From assembly GCA_947454005.1 (NCBI GenBank), contig CANGMH010000006.1, forward strand, positions 1-37,922: DNA of 37,922 bases, read 5' to 3'. A program made the translations under genes and the position numbers. The stretch comes from Verrucomicrobiota bacterium. Its GTDB lineage: Bacteria; Verrucomicrobiota; Verrucomicrobiia; Limisphaerales; UBA9464. Under the pieces are notes generated by a model, which ran no database searches, was not told the origin of the DNA, and saw only the letters and a list, made by a program, of their open reading frames with translations. Below are positions 27,498 through 34,991 of this stretch, in pieces; the first letter of the stretch is position 1; every line of letters begins with the position of its first letter.

Positions 27498-28751
27498 ATG
27501 AAAACTCTGCGTTCCCTGCTCGCGCTCCTTATACTGGCTGCCCTCCCCGCCGCGGCCGCCGCGACCGATGCGCTCAACGACGCGTTGCGACGCGGTCTGC
27601 TCGCCGAAGAAGCCCAGCGTGATCTCCCGGCCGCCGTCGCGGCCTACGCGGAAGCCGTCCGCGCGGGCGACGACCTGCGCGCGTCGATGGCCACCGCTCT
27701 CTTCCGCCTCGCGGAATGCCGACGCCGTCTGGGCCAAACGAACGAGGCGCAGGGACTCTACCGCCGCTTGCTCCGCGAGTTCCAGGACCAGACGAACGTG
27801 GTCTCCTTGGCCCGCCGACAGGTCCCGAGGACGGCGGTGCGATCGCGTGGGACCGACCTGATCGAGGCCGAGCTCCGGGAGAACGCCAATGCGCTCCGGA
27901 ACGCAGCGGCCGCCGAAGCCGAATTGGCCGCCGAACTGGAGCGCTACTCCGCGATGAGACCGGAACAACTCCACTTCGCGCTGGCGGCCAGCCATCCGAC
28001 GCCGGAGCTCACCCGGTTGAAGTCGGAGCGGAACCAGGCCGAAGTGCGACGGGCGTCGCTCAACCCGGACTTCGGCCCGCAACACCCCGAGGTCCTCCGG
28101 ATCGCAGCGGTGCAGGCGAAGCTGGACGAGCAGTCGGCCAAGGAAATGGAGGGGGTGATGGGTTCTTTGACCGCCCAGTTGTCGAATCTGAGGGCGCGGA
28201 TCGACCAGGAGCGGTCGAAGAGGAATTCGCTCGCAGCGTTGCACGAAGAAGCACTGGGTTCCGGCAACCAGAACGAGGACATGCCGGTCGACCCGCGGTC
28301 GGAACAGGAGCAACTGCTGCTGCAGGAGATCAAGATCGCCGAGAACCAGGAAGCCGACCTCCGCAAACGCTTGGAGGCGGGGCGTGCCGGACAGGATCAG
28401 CTCTTCAAGTCGCAGCGCGAGGTCCTGGCGCTGAAGCGGCAGTTGGCGGCGTTCCATCCACAGATGGACGGATGGATCCCGCCGGTCAAAGCAGGCGGAG
28501 ATGCCGGCGGCACGGTCTCCGTCGTGGGCCAAGTGAGCCGGCCGGGGCGGATCGAGCTGCCGGCCGGCAAGTCCATGGATCTGATCGAAGCCATCGCGGC
28601 CAGCGGAGGGTTGACGAAGGCGTCCGAACGGAAACGGATCAAGGTACGACGCGACAACTTGGTCCAGATCCTCGACTGGGACGACGCGCTGAAGAACCGG
28701 TTCGAGCTGAGGCCAGGCGACGTGGTGGAGGTCGGCGAGATCGGATTCTGA
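27498..28751 (+). CDS. Exported TPR/coiled-coil/SLBB-domain protein
   Basis: 417 residues from ATG 27498 (signal peptide MKTLRSLLALLILAALPAAAAA); the track's 27030 start runs through non-coding repeats. Residues 25-105 resemble tetratricopeptide repeats (AAVAAYAEAVRAG, ATALFRLAECRRRLGQTNEAQGLYRRLL). Residues about 120-320 are a strongly charged coiled coil. It includes LNPDFGPQHPEVLRIAAVQAKLD, reminiscent of the YGPKHPxV segment in Wzz/GumC chain-length proteins. An SLBB-type domain ends the protein (about 335-417: VSVVGQVSRPGRIELPAGKSMDLIEAIAASGGLTKASERKRIKV). SLBB domains bind or gate polysaccharide in Wza-like exporters. Placed after a two-component system; a link to export control is inferred. 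No membrane anchor beyond the signal is visible. Confidence 0.85.
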   Translation: MKTLRSLLALLILAALPAAAAATDALNDALRRGLLAEEAQRDLPAAVAAYAEAVRAGDDLRASMATALFRLAECRRRLGQTNEAQGLYRRLLREFQDQTNVVSLARRQVPRTAVRSRGTDLIEAELRENANALRNAAAAEAELAAELERYSAMRPEQLHFALAASHPTPELTRLKSERNQAEVRRASLNPDFGPQHPEVLRIAAVQAKLDEQSAKEMEGVMGSLTAQLSNLRARIDQERSKRNSLAALHEEALGSGNQNEDMPVDPRSEQEQLLLQEIKIAENQEADLRKRLEAGRAGQDQLFKSQREVLALKRQLAAFHPQMDGWIPPVKAGGDAGGTVSVVGQVSRPGRIELPAGKSMDLIEAIAASGGLTKASERKRIKVRRDNLVQILDWDDALKNRFELRPGDVVEVGEIGF

Positions 28752-28948
28752 CTGGGAGCCGGTCCGAGAACCTCGTTGGTGGATCGAATCGTCCTTCGGT
28801 CCACGGCGGTGGGCCGAACCAGGCCGCCCTTGGACGACGTCTCGGCGGGTGGAGCAACTCCGGCTTCAAGCACTCCAGTGGCCGCAGGTCGATCTCCGGC
28901 CGCGGCAGGACAACGAACTGAGACCGGAGACAAGAGCGGCCGACCGGC

Positions 28949-29812
28949 TTACGCCGCGACGCCGGCCTTGGTCTTGACGGCGACCTGTTCCGCGCTGGGC
29001 AACCGGATATCCCACGCCAGCTTCATCGCGGCCATCGCCCGGATCATCATGAAGACGACGTCGCATTGCCACCAGCGGAGGCCGTGGCGGGCGGAGGTCG
29101 GAAACGCATGATGGTTGTTGTGCCAGCCTTCGCCGAAGGTCAGGAGCGCGCAGACCAGGTTGTTCCGGCTGTGGTCCCCCGTGTCGTACGGCGTCGAGCC
29201 GAACAGATGGCAGATGGAGTTGATGCTCCAGGTCGAATGGTGGACGAGGAACAACCGCACAAATCCGCCCCATAGCACACCGGTCAGGAAGGCGTTCCAG
29301 CTTCCGGTGATGGCGAGAGCGACCGCGCCGGGCAAGACGAGACCGAGGAAGATCCAGAGGAAGTAGAAGCGGTTCAACGCCATGAGCTGGCGGTCGCGGA
29401 TCATGTCGGGCACGAGCCGGACGTAGTTCTCCGGCTCGTGGGAGAACATCCAGCCGACATGCGAGTGCCAGAGGCCCCGGACCGATTCCCAGAGCCCGTG
29501 TCCGTCGTGATGGGGGGAGTGCGGGTCGCCGGCCTCATCGCTGCACTTGTGGTGCCTGCGGTGGCAGGCCGCCCAGAAGAACACCGGGCCTTGGGCCGCC
29601 ATGCTGCCCGCGATGCAGAGCGCGACACGCACCGCCGGGACGCATTTGAAGCTGCGATGGGTGAAGAGCCGGTGGTACCCGAGGGTGATGCCGAGCATCG
29701 TCACCGCGTACATCCCGCCGCATAGCACCAGGTCCAGGAGCGTGATCCCCCGGCCCCAGAACAACACGACAGCCCCGGCGAAGGCGACCAGCGGTGTGAT
29801 GACCGTGACCAA
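28949..29812 (-). CDS. Membrane fatty-acid (acyl-CoA delta-9 type) desaturase
   Basis: 287 residues as drawn. Three histidine boxes of the di-iron desaturase family are intact: HRLFTH (H47-H52), HRRHH (H84-H88) and HNNHH (H231-H235). Hydrophobic helices surround them, as in stearoyl-CoA desaturases that introduce a double bond into acyl chains at the membrane. The start is problematic. The TTG at 29812 is the first usable codon, yet the frame stays open for 24 more sense codons to a TGA at 29885-29887 with protein-like sequence (IKASSSQAPAQPNQRFERS). No ATG or GTG occurs there; an ATC sits where Met would be expected (29873-29875). Single gene with no obvious operon partner. Confidence 0.9.
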   Translation of the reverse strand: MVTVITPLVAFAGAVVLFWGRGITLLDLVLCGGMYAVTMLGITLGYHRLFTHRSFKCVPAVRVALCIAGSMAAQGPVFFWAACHRRHHKCSDEAGDPHSPHHDGHGLWESVRGLWHSHVGWMFSHEPENYVRLVPDMIRDRQLMALNRFYFLWIFLGLVLPGAVALAITGSWNAFLTGVLWGGFVRLFLVHHSTWSINSICHLFGSTPYDTGDHSRNNLVCALLTFGEGWHNNHHAFPTSARHGLRWWQCDVVFMMIRAMAAMKLAWDIRLPSAEQVAVKTKAGVAA

Positions 29813-29924
29813 TGCGACCGAACGTTCGAAACGTTGGTTGGGCTGGGCGGGTGCCTGCGATGAAGATGCTTTGATGCGATTGGCTCAAGGAACACAAATC
29901 GGATGCGGCCCATGGCAAAGGCAA

Positions 29925-29957
29925 CCTTGCCTGAGTTCTCCCGGGTGCAAGGCAAGG
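29925..29957. promoter_or_regulatory. Inverted repeat CCTTGCCT-N17-AGGCAAGG, possible operator
   Basis: A perfect 8-bp inverted repeat with a 17-base spacer, about 50 bases upstream of the apparent desaturase N-terminus. It has no T tract, so a terminator is unlikely. Fatty-acid desaturase genes are often repressor controlled; that link is only positional here. Confidence 0.3.
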
Positions 29958-30240
29958 TCCCGTGTTTTCACGCGCGTTCCCGGCCGGCTACCTGAAAGGG
30001 GTCGATTCTCTCTGGATTCCGAACACCCCCATAGGAGCGGCGCATCCCCAACTCCGCAAGGCCAACTTCCCTGCCGGTCCTCGACAAGACGATTTTTAAC
30101 TTTCCGGTCACAGAGCACGCCCGATGACCGTCGCATGCCGGGCCGGGATCCGTGGCCGAGGACCCGGGACGGGGCGATCGGTTCCGCCGTGGATCGGCCA
30201 GGGCACGGTTTCTCGCTTGAATCTGGCCCGTGAGCGTCCT

Positions 30241-30268
30241 TTGCCCGGGCCGCGTCGGAGGCTAGCTT
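30241..30268 (+). promoter_or_regulatory. Candidate promoter of the YgfZ-like gene
   Basis: TTGCCC, a 16-base spacer and TAGCTT, ending 9 bases before the ATG at 30278, which would give a very short leader. The TAGCTT hexamer recurs at 15488-15493 (minus strand). Confidence 0.3.
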
Positions 30269-30277
30269 GTCGGCCCG

Positions 30278-31366
30278 ATGACTCCGCTCCCGCTGCACGA
30301 AGTCCACGCCGCCCTCGACGCCCGGTTCACCGGAGTGAACGGGCAAGAGGCGGTCGCCGACCACGGGGATTGGCTGGCCGAGCACACTGCGTTGCGCACC
30401 GCGGTCGGGATCATCGACCTCAGCTTCCGCGGACGCATCTGCCTCACCGGCGCCGACCGCGTGCGGTCGCTGAACGGCCAGGTGACCAACGACGTCAAGG
30501 CCCTCGCCGCTGGCAGCGGTTGCCACGCCGCGTTCTGCAGCCCGAAGGGCCGGCTCGTCGCCGACGCCTTCATCCACGCGCTGCCGCAGGAGCTGCTGCT
30601 CGACTTCGAACCGGGCCTCACCAGGTCCCTCACCGAACGGCTCGAACACCACATCGTCGCCGAGGACGTCCAGGTGGTGGACGTCGCGCCCTACTACGGC
30701 TTGTTCAGCGTGCAAGGACCGCGCGCCGCGGAAGTCATCGGCAAATTGGGGTTGTTCCCGCTGTTGCCCACCGGCCGCCTCGCTTCGGTCTCGGCGCCCG
30801 ATCCGACGCTCGGCGAGCTCTACCTGATGGAACACCAGCGCGTGGGTTTCCCTGGATTCGACCTCTTCGTGCCGACGGACGCCTTGGCCGCGGTGCTCGA
30901 CAAGTTGGCAGCCGCGGCGCAGGAGGTCGGGGGACGGCTCGTCGGGTTCACAGCGTTCGAGGCGGCACGCTTCGAGGCGGGCATCCCTCGGCTCGGCGTC
31001 GAGATGGACGACACCCATCTGCCGCCCGAGGCCGGCCTGGACCGCGATGCCATCAGCTACACCAAAGGCTGCTACACCGGTCAGGAGACCATCGCCCGCA
31101 TCCGCACCTACGGCCAGGTGACGAAGGCGCTGCGCGGGATCCGGCTCGCGGACGGCCTCGCGACGTTGCCCGCGAAGGGCGACCGGCTCGTGAAGGAGGG
31201 TCGCGAGGTCGGGACCATCATGAGCGCGTTGACGTCGCCCTCGTCGGGTCGCCATCTCGCGCTCGGTTATGTGCGCAAAGAGTGCAACGCCGTCGGGACC
31301 GTGCTGGTGCTCCGGACATCTTCCGGGGAATCCACGGCCACGGTCGTGCCGCTGCCGTTCGATTGA
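30278..31366 (+). CDS. ygfZ: YgfZ/GcvT-fold folate-binding protein
   Basis: 362 residues. The family hallmark KGCYTGQETIAR (C265 within K-G-C-Y-x-G-Q-E) is intact. The N-terminal GcvT-like fold shows VGIIDLSFRGRICLTGADRVRSLNGQVTNDV and CSPKGRLVADAFIHAL. YgfZ-type proteins bind tetrahydrofolate and assist assembly or repair of certain iron-sulfur enzymes; the conserved cysteine is needed. An aminomethyltransferase (GcvT) is less likely because the YgfZ signature is present and no other glycine-cleavage gene is nearby. It converges with a glycosyltransferase gene after 42 bases. The start ATG 30278 is the first codon giving the family N-terminus. Confidence 0.92.
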   Translation: MTPLPLHEVHAALDARFTGVNGQEAVADHGDWLAEHTALRTAVGIIDLSFRGRICLTGADRVRSLNGQVTNDVKALAAGSGCHAAFCSPKGRLVADAFIHALPQELLLDFEPGLTRSLTERLEHHIVAEDVQVVDVAPYYGLFSVQGPRAAEVIGKLGLFPLLPTGRLASVSAPDPTLGELYLMEHQRVGFPGFDLFVPTDALAAVLDKLAAAAQEVGGRLVGFTAFEAARFEAGIPRLGVEMDDTHLPPEAGLDRDAISYTKGCYTGQETIARIRTYGQVTKALRGIRLADGLATLPAKGDRLVKEGREVGTIMSALTSPSSGRHLALGYVRKECNAVGTVLVLRTSSGESTATVVPLPFD

Positions 31367-31408
31367 GCGGATCGCGCCGATCGGTGGCATGCGCCGAGGC
31401 CCGCCTCT

Positions 31409-32596
31409 TCAGCGCTGCCCCGACCTCGGGCCACCAGCAGCCACGTCCGCCAAGACCCGGCGCCAATCCTCGAACGCGACGTCACGCCGGCACTCGGCCT
31501 CGATCCACACCCGTCCAAGCTCCGCTTGGGCGCGGCCCTTGTCCGGGTCCCGCGCGATCTGGAAGAAGACCTCCGCCATCGCGTCCACGTCCCGCCGAGG
31601 CGTGAGCAAGGCATGTCCGCGGAGCCGCACCGCCATGCCGCCCACTTCGCTCGCCACGACCGGGACGCCGCAGGCCAGCCCCTCGATCGTCGCCAGCGAG
31701 AGCCCTTCCTCCAGGGACGCCTGGCAGACCACGTCAGCGGCACGGAAGTAGTCGGCGAGCTCGCGCATCGGATGCAGCGCCGGTCGGCCGAGGACCCAAT
31801 CCGCCGTGTCGGCCAGACCCAGCTCGGCCGCCAGCCTAAGGAAATCCTCGTAGCCGCCTCCTAGGTTCAGCACCACGGCATCGACCCCTCTTCGACGGAG
31901 CGCAGCGGTCGCCCGGAGGACGGTTTCCGGATCCTTCTCGTGGCTGACCCGGCTGGGGAAAAGGATGAGGAACCGGTCCGTCGGAAGCCCGTGGCGTTGG
32001 CGCAACGCGGTCCGTTCGGCGGCCGAGGCCGGACGGAAGCGCCCGGTGTCGACCCCGTAGTAATGCCCCAGCTGGACCCGCTTTGAGTAACGCGCCGCCA
32101 CGGACCGGAGGTACGGGCCCCAGGCCACGCATCGCGTGACCCATCGGCCGTTCACGGTCATCAACCAGCGCATCACCTGCTCGCCGAGCCACGCTTCCAC
32201 CGGACCGATCTGCCGCCGCTCGCGACGGCATCGGAAATACTCGATCGCCGGGACGAGCACGCTGACGACGACCGGGACCCCTCGGGGCACGCAGGCCAGG
32301 TTGGCGCTCAACGTGCCGCGGAGGAGTTCCTGCGAGAGCACGACGTCGAACTCGCGGGCGTGCCGCCAGAGCCAGGTGAACGAACGCCACTGGAACGACA
32401 GGCGTCCTCCGGGGATCTCGTGGACCGGGATGTCCAGCCCTGCCTCGCGGATGCGGTTGTCGAGCCCGCTCGCGCGGAAGGGCGCCTCGGAGACGACCAA
32501 GGTCAGGTCGCAGATGCCGGCCAGACCGACGACGAAACGGATGTCCGTATGCCCCTCGACGAGGAACAGCACGCGCGTTGTTCGGCCAGCGATCAT
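31409..32596 (-). CDS. Family 4 glycosyltransferase
   Basis: 395 residues from the ATG at 32596 (MIAGRTTRVLFLVEGHTDIRF). The track's 32674 start lies inside the upstream gene, whose TGA overlaps this ATG as ATGA, implying coupled translation. The GT-B donor domain shows FLILFPSRVSHEKDPETVLRA, VLNLGGGYEDFLRLAAELGL and the E-x7-E signature EGLSLATIE followed by GLACGVPVVASEVGGM. This is a classical retaining GT4 layout. It probably adds a sugar to the same glycan as its upstream partner. Substrate unknown. Confidence 0.9.
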   Translation of the reverse strand: MIAGRTTRVLFLVEGHTDIRFVVGLAGICDLTLVVSEAPFRASGLDNRIREAGLDIPVHEIPGGRLSFQWRSFTWLWRHAREFDVVLSQELLRGTLSANLACVPRGVPVVVSVLVPAIEYFRCRRERRQIGPVEAWLGEQVMRWLMTVNGRWVTRCVAWGPYLRSVAARYSKRVQLGHYYGVDTGRFRPASAAERTALRQRHGLPTDRFLILFPSRVSHEKDPETVLRATAALRRRGVDAVVLNLGGGYEDFLRLAAELGLADTADWVLGRPALHPMRELADYFRAADVVCQASLEEGLSLATIEGLACGVPVVASEVGGMAVRLRGHALLTPRRDVDAMAEVFFQIARDPDKGRAQAELGRVWIEAECRRDVAFEDWRRVLADVAAGGPRSGQR

Positions 32597-33738
32597 CCGG
32601 TCGGATGAGGGTTCTTTGCCCCGACCCCTGCGGACAAGCCCCGATTTTCCGCGACGCTCTCGTAGACCGACCATGTCGACCCCGCGCAGACCTCCCAGCT
32701 ATGGCGCGCGATCGTCGCGCGGGCCGCTCTTCCGATGATCATCGCCGTCGTCGGATCCGCCTCCAGACGCCCGAGCTGCTCGTGGAGGCTCTCCGGCGAT
32801 GTCGGGTCGCACAAAAGCCCGTCATGGCCGTGCCGCACCAGCTCCGCCGCCCCCATCTCGCGCCCGAGCACCACCGGCAAGCCGCTCGCCATCGCCTCCG
32901 TGGCCACCATGCCGAACGGGTCGTAGGCGCTCGGATAGATGAACGCATCGGCGGCCCGGAAAGCGATCTCCGGGGTCGCCTCGAATCCATGGAAGGTGAT
33001 CCGCCCGGTGACGCCGAGCTGACGCGCCAAGGCCCGATGGGCATCCACCACAGAACGGGTGACCACGAGCAGACGGACATGGGGGAACATCGGCATCTGG
33101 GCGATGACTTCGCGGAGGCCTTTCACGGCTTCGCCCATGAACAACCAAGTGCGGCCCTCGGCACCGAGGCCGTAGCGTGCGCGGGCCTCCGCGCGCTCTT
33201 CTTTGTCGCGGGCCGGGCGGAAGCGGACCGCGTCGGTGCCGTGCGGGATCACGCTGAACGGACGGTCCCATCCGTATTCCTCCACGAGCTCCGCGCCGAG
33301 GCGTCGCCCCATCACGATGGCATGCCGCGCCCGTCGTCGCTTGTAGAACGCCCGCTCGAGCGGCGTGACGATCGCGGAGAACAACCGGTCCTTGGACCGC
33401 GCCGCCGACGGCAACCGCCGGAGCCGTGCGGCGTTGACCATGTGGACGGTGATGACATCCGCCCGCCAGGAAGAGAGCCCCTGTGCATGGACCAAGTCAT
33501 GCCGGGCTCCGCGGAGCTTGAGCTCGGCCCCGGCCAAGAACGTGAAGACGGTCGTCAGATGCCGTCCGCGCCATGCCGGCACCGGTCGCCAATCGACATA
33601 TGCGAGCTCCGCTGGATCGGCCGTGGCCGAGTAGACGGTGAACCGGCACCGGTCGCGGAGGTGCCGGACCAGTTCGATGCAGTAGCGTCCCTGGCCGTTG
33701 TTGCGGTCGAAATCATGGACCACGAGCGCGACTTCCAT
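32593..33738 (-). CDS. Glycosyltransferase (paralogue A of a divergent pair)
   Basis: 381 residues from ATG 33738 (MEVALVVHDFDRNNGQGRYCIELVRHL); the 53 extra residues in the track come from the intergenic region. It is plainly homologous along its whole length to the GT at 33885-34991: shared GQGRYC(I/V)ELVRHLR, WLFMGEAVKGLREVI, YDPFGMVATEAMA and AAELVxHGxxGLLCD. The catalytic-type signature is D-x7-E (DPFGMVATE) rather than E-x7-E, in both copies. The two genes are back to back over 146 bases, so they arose by inverted duplication or by rearrangement. Both probably work on one glycan, perhaps with different acceptors. Confidence 0.9.
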   Translation of the reverse strand: MEVALVVHDFDRNNGQGRYCIELVRHLRDRCRFTVYSATADPAELAYVDWRPVPAWRGRHLTTVFTFLAGAELKLRGARHDLVHAQGLSSWRADVITVHMVNAARLRRLPSAARSKDRLFSAIVTPLERAFYKRRRARHAIVMGRRLGAELVEEYGWDRPFSVIPHGTDAVRFRPARDKEERAEARARYGLGAEGRTWLFMGEAVKGLREVIAQMPMFPHVRLLVVTRSVVDAHRALARQLGVTGRITFHGFEATPEIAFRAADAFIYPSAYDPFGMVATEAMASGLPVVLGREMGAAELVRHGHDGLLCDPTSPESLHEQLGRLEADPTTAMIIGRAARATIARHSWEVCAGSTWSVYESVAENRGLSAGVGAKNPHPTG

Positions 33739-33809
33739 GGACAAGCGGCCAGCGTCCGGGCCGGTCGGGACGGCGTCAAGCCGCACGAACCCGAGCGGCG
33801 CGGCCGAGC

Positions 33810-33839
33810 TTGCGGACGGCGGAGCGACCTCTCTAGGCT
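33810..33839 (+). promoter_or_regulatory. Candidate promoter for the right-hand GT pair
   Basis: TTGCGG, an 18-base spacer and TAGGCT, ending 45 bases before the ATG at 33885. Same general pattern as the sites before 5205, 15442 (minus) and 30278. Tentative. Confidence 0.25.
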
Positions 33840-33884
33840 CGCTCCACGGTCGAGCGGCGACCGTCGGCACCTGCACGAAGACGG

Positions 33885-34991
33885 ATGAGAATCGCACTGG
33901 TTGTCCACGACTACGATGCCAACTTCGGCCAAGGACGCTACTGCGTCGAACTGGTCCGGCATCTCCGTGGACGCGCGGAGTTCGTCGTCTACTCCAACAC
34001 CTTCGCCGCGAAGGAGGGTCCCGGGCTGCGCTGGCGACGGGTCCCGGCCGATCGTCGCAACGCCGTCACGACGGTGTTCTCCTTCCTTCCCGCCGCGGAA
34101 GCGATGATCCGGCGCGACAAGCCCGACCTGATCCATTGCCAAGGACTCACGTGCTGGAGCGCGGACATCATCACCGGCCACATCTGCAATGCCGCCCGCG
34201 GACGCCGGCTCCGGACGCCGGCCCGCCGGCCCCATGCCTTCATCCGGCTGGTGAAGCCGTTCGAACGCGCGTTCTACCGCCAACGAAGGGTCCGTCGTTT
34301 GATCGCGATCTCGCGTTCGCTCGAGACCGAGATCCGCGAGGAGTACGGATGGACGAAACCGGCGAGCGTGATCTACCACGGGACCGACACATCACAGTTC
34401 CACGCGGTCGCGGACGCTACCGAGCGCTCGGCGCTGCGTCGACGCTTCAAGGTCCCTGAGGACCGGTGGATCTGGTTGTTCATGGGCGAGGCCGTCAAGG
34501 GACTCCGCGAGGTGATCGAACAACTCGGATCGTTCCCGCAGGCCCATCTGCTCGTCGTGTCGCGTTCCGAGCTCGGTCCCTACCGGGGTCTGGCCGAATC
34601 GCTCCACGTGGACCATCGGACGACGTTCCACGGATATGAACCGGCCTCGGCGGATGCTTTCCGCGCGGTCGATGTCTTCGTCTATCCGAACGACTACGAT
34701 CCGTTCGGCATGGTGGCCACAGAGGCGATGGCGACGGGCATCCCGGTGGTGCTCGGTCGCGCGATCGGAGCCGCCGAGCTTGTGGACCACGGCCGGAACG
34801 GTCTGCTCTGCGACCAGCAGGATGACGCGTCCATCCGCGCACAACTGACCCGGCTCGCTGCCGATCCGGCGGGCGCGAGATCGATGGGCCTCGCCGCCCG
34901 CGCCACGATCGAACAGCACACGTGGGACGTGTGCGCCGAAGAGACCTGGAGCGTGTACGAACAGGTGCTCAGGGAGAAGCAAGCGACGTGA
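33885..34991 (+). CDS. Glycosyltransferase (paralogue B of a divergent pair)
   Basis: 368 residues (MRIALVVHDYDANFGQGRYCVELVRHL). GT-B fold with N-terminal strand, SVIYHGTDTSQFH inter-domain segment, WIWLFMGEAVKGLREVIEQLG, and the signature DPFGMVATEAMATGIPVVLGRAIGAAELV (D-x7-E). Highly similar to the minus-strand GT at 32593-33738, yet clearly diverged in the acceptor-binding N-terminal half (residues 40-130), which suggests a different acceptor. Its TGA overlaps the next gene's GTG (GTGA), so the pair is probably coupled. Confidence 0.9.
   Translation: MRIALVVHDYDANFGQGRYCVELVRHLRGRAEFVVYSNTFAAKEGPGLRWRRVPADRRNAVTTVFSFLPAAEAMIRRDKPDLIHCQGLTCWSADIITGHICNAARGRRLRTPARRPHAFIRLVKPFERAFYRQRRVRRLIAISRSLETEIREEYGWTKPASVIYHGTDTSQFHAVADATERSALRRRFKVPEDRWIWLFMGEAVKGLREVIEQLGSFPQAHLLVVSRSELGPYRGLAESLHVDHRTTFHGYEPASADAFRAVDVFVYPNDYDPFGMVATEAMATGIPVVLGRAIGAAELVDHGRNGLLCDQQDDASIRAQLTRLAADPAGARSMGLAARATIEQHTWDVCAEETWSVYEQVLREKQAT

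Larger units (their letters stand above)
29813..30277. other. Divergent intergenic region between desaturase and YgfZ-like genes
   Basis: About 465 bases with no supported gene beyond the possible upstream extension of the desaturase to about 29875. It contains an 8-bp inverted repeat (29925-29957) and a candidate promoter for the YgfZ-like gene (30241-30268). The small ORFs on either strand have no protein character. Confidence 0.5.

Noticed and set aside
28752-28948. Terminator or small gene after the SLBB gene
   Set aside because: Only weak GC-rich partial dyads, no T run, and no credible short ORF.
29885-31390. 501-residue minus-strand ORF
   Set aside because: Antisense to the YgfZ-like gene, which has the intact KGCYxGQE signature.
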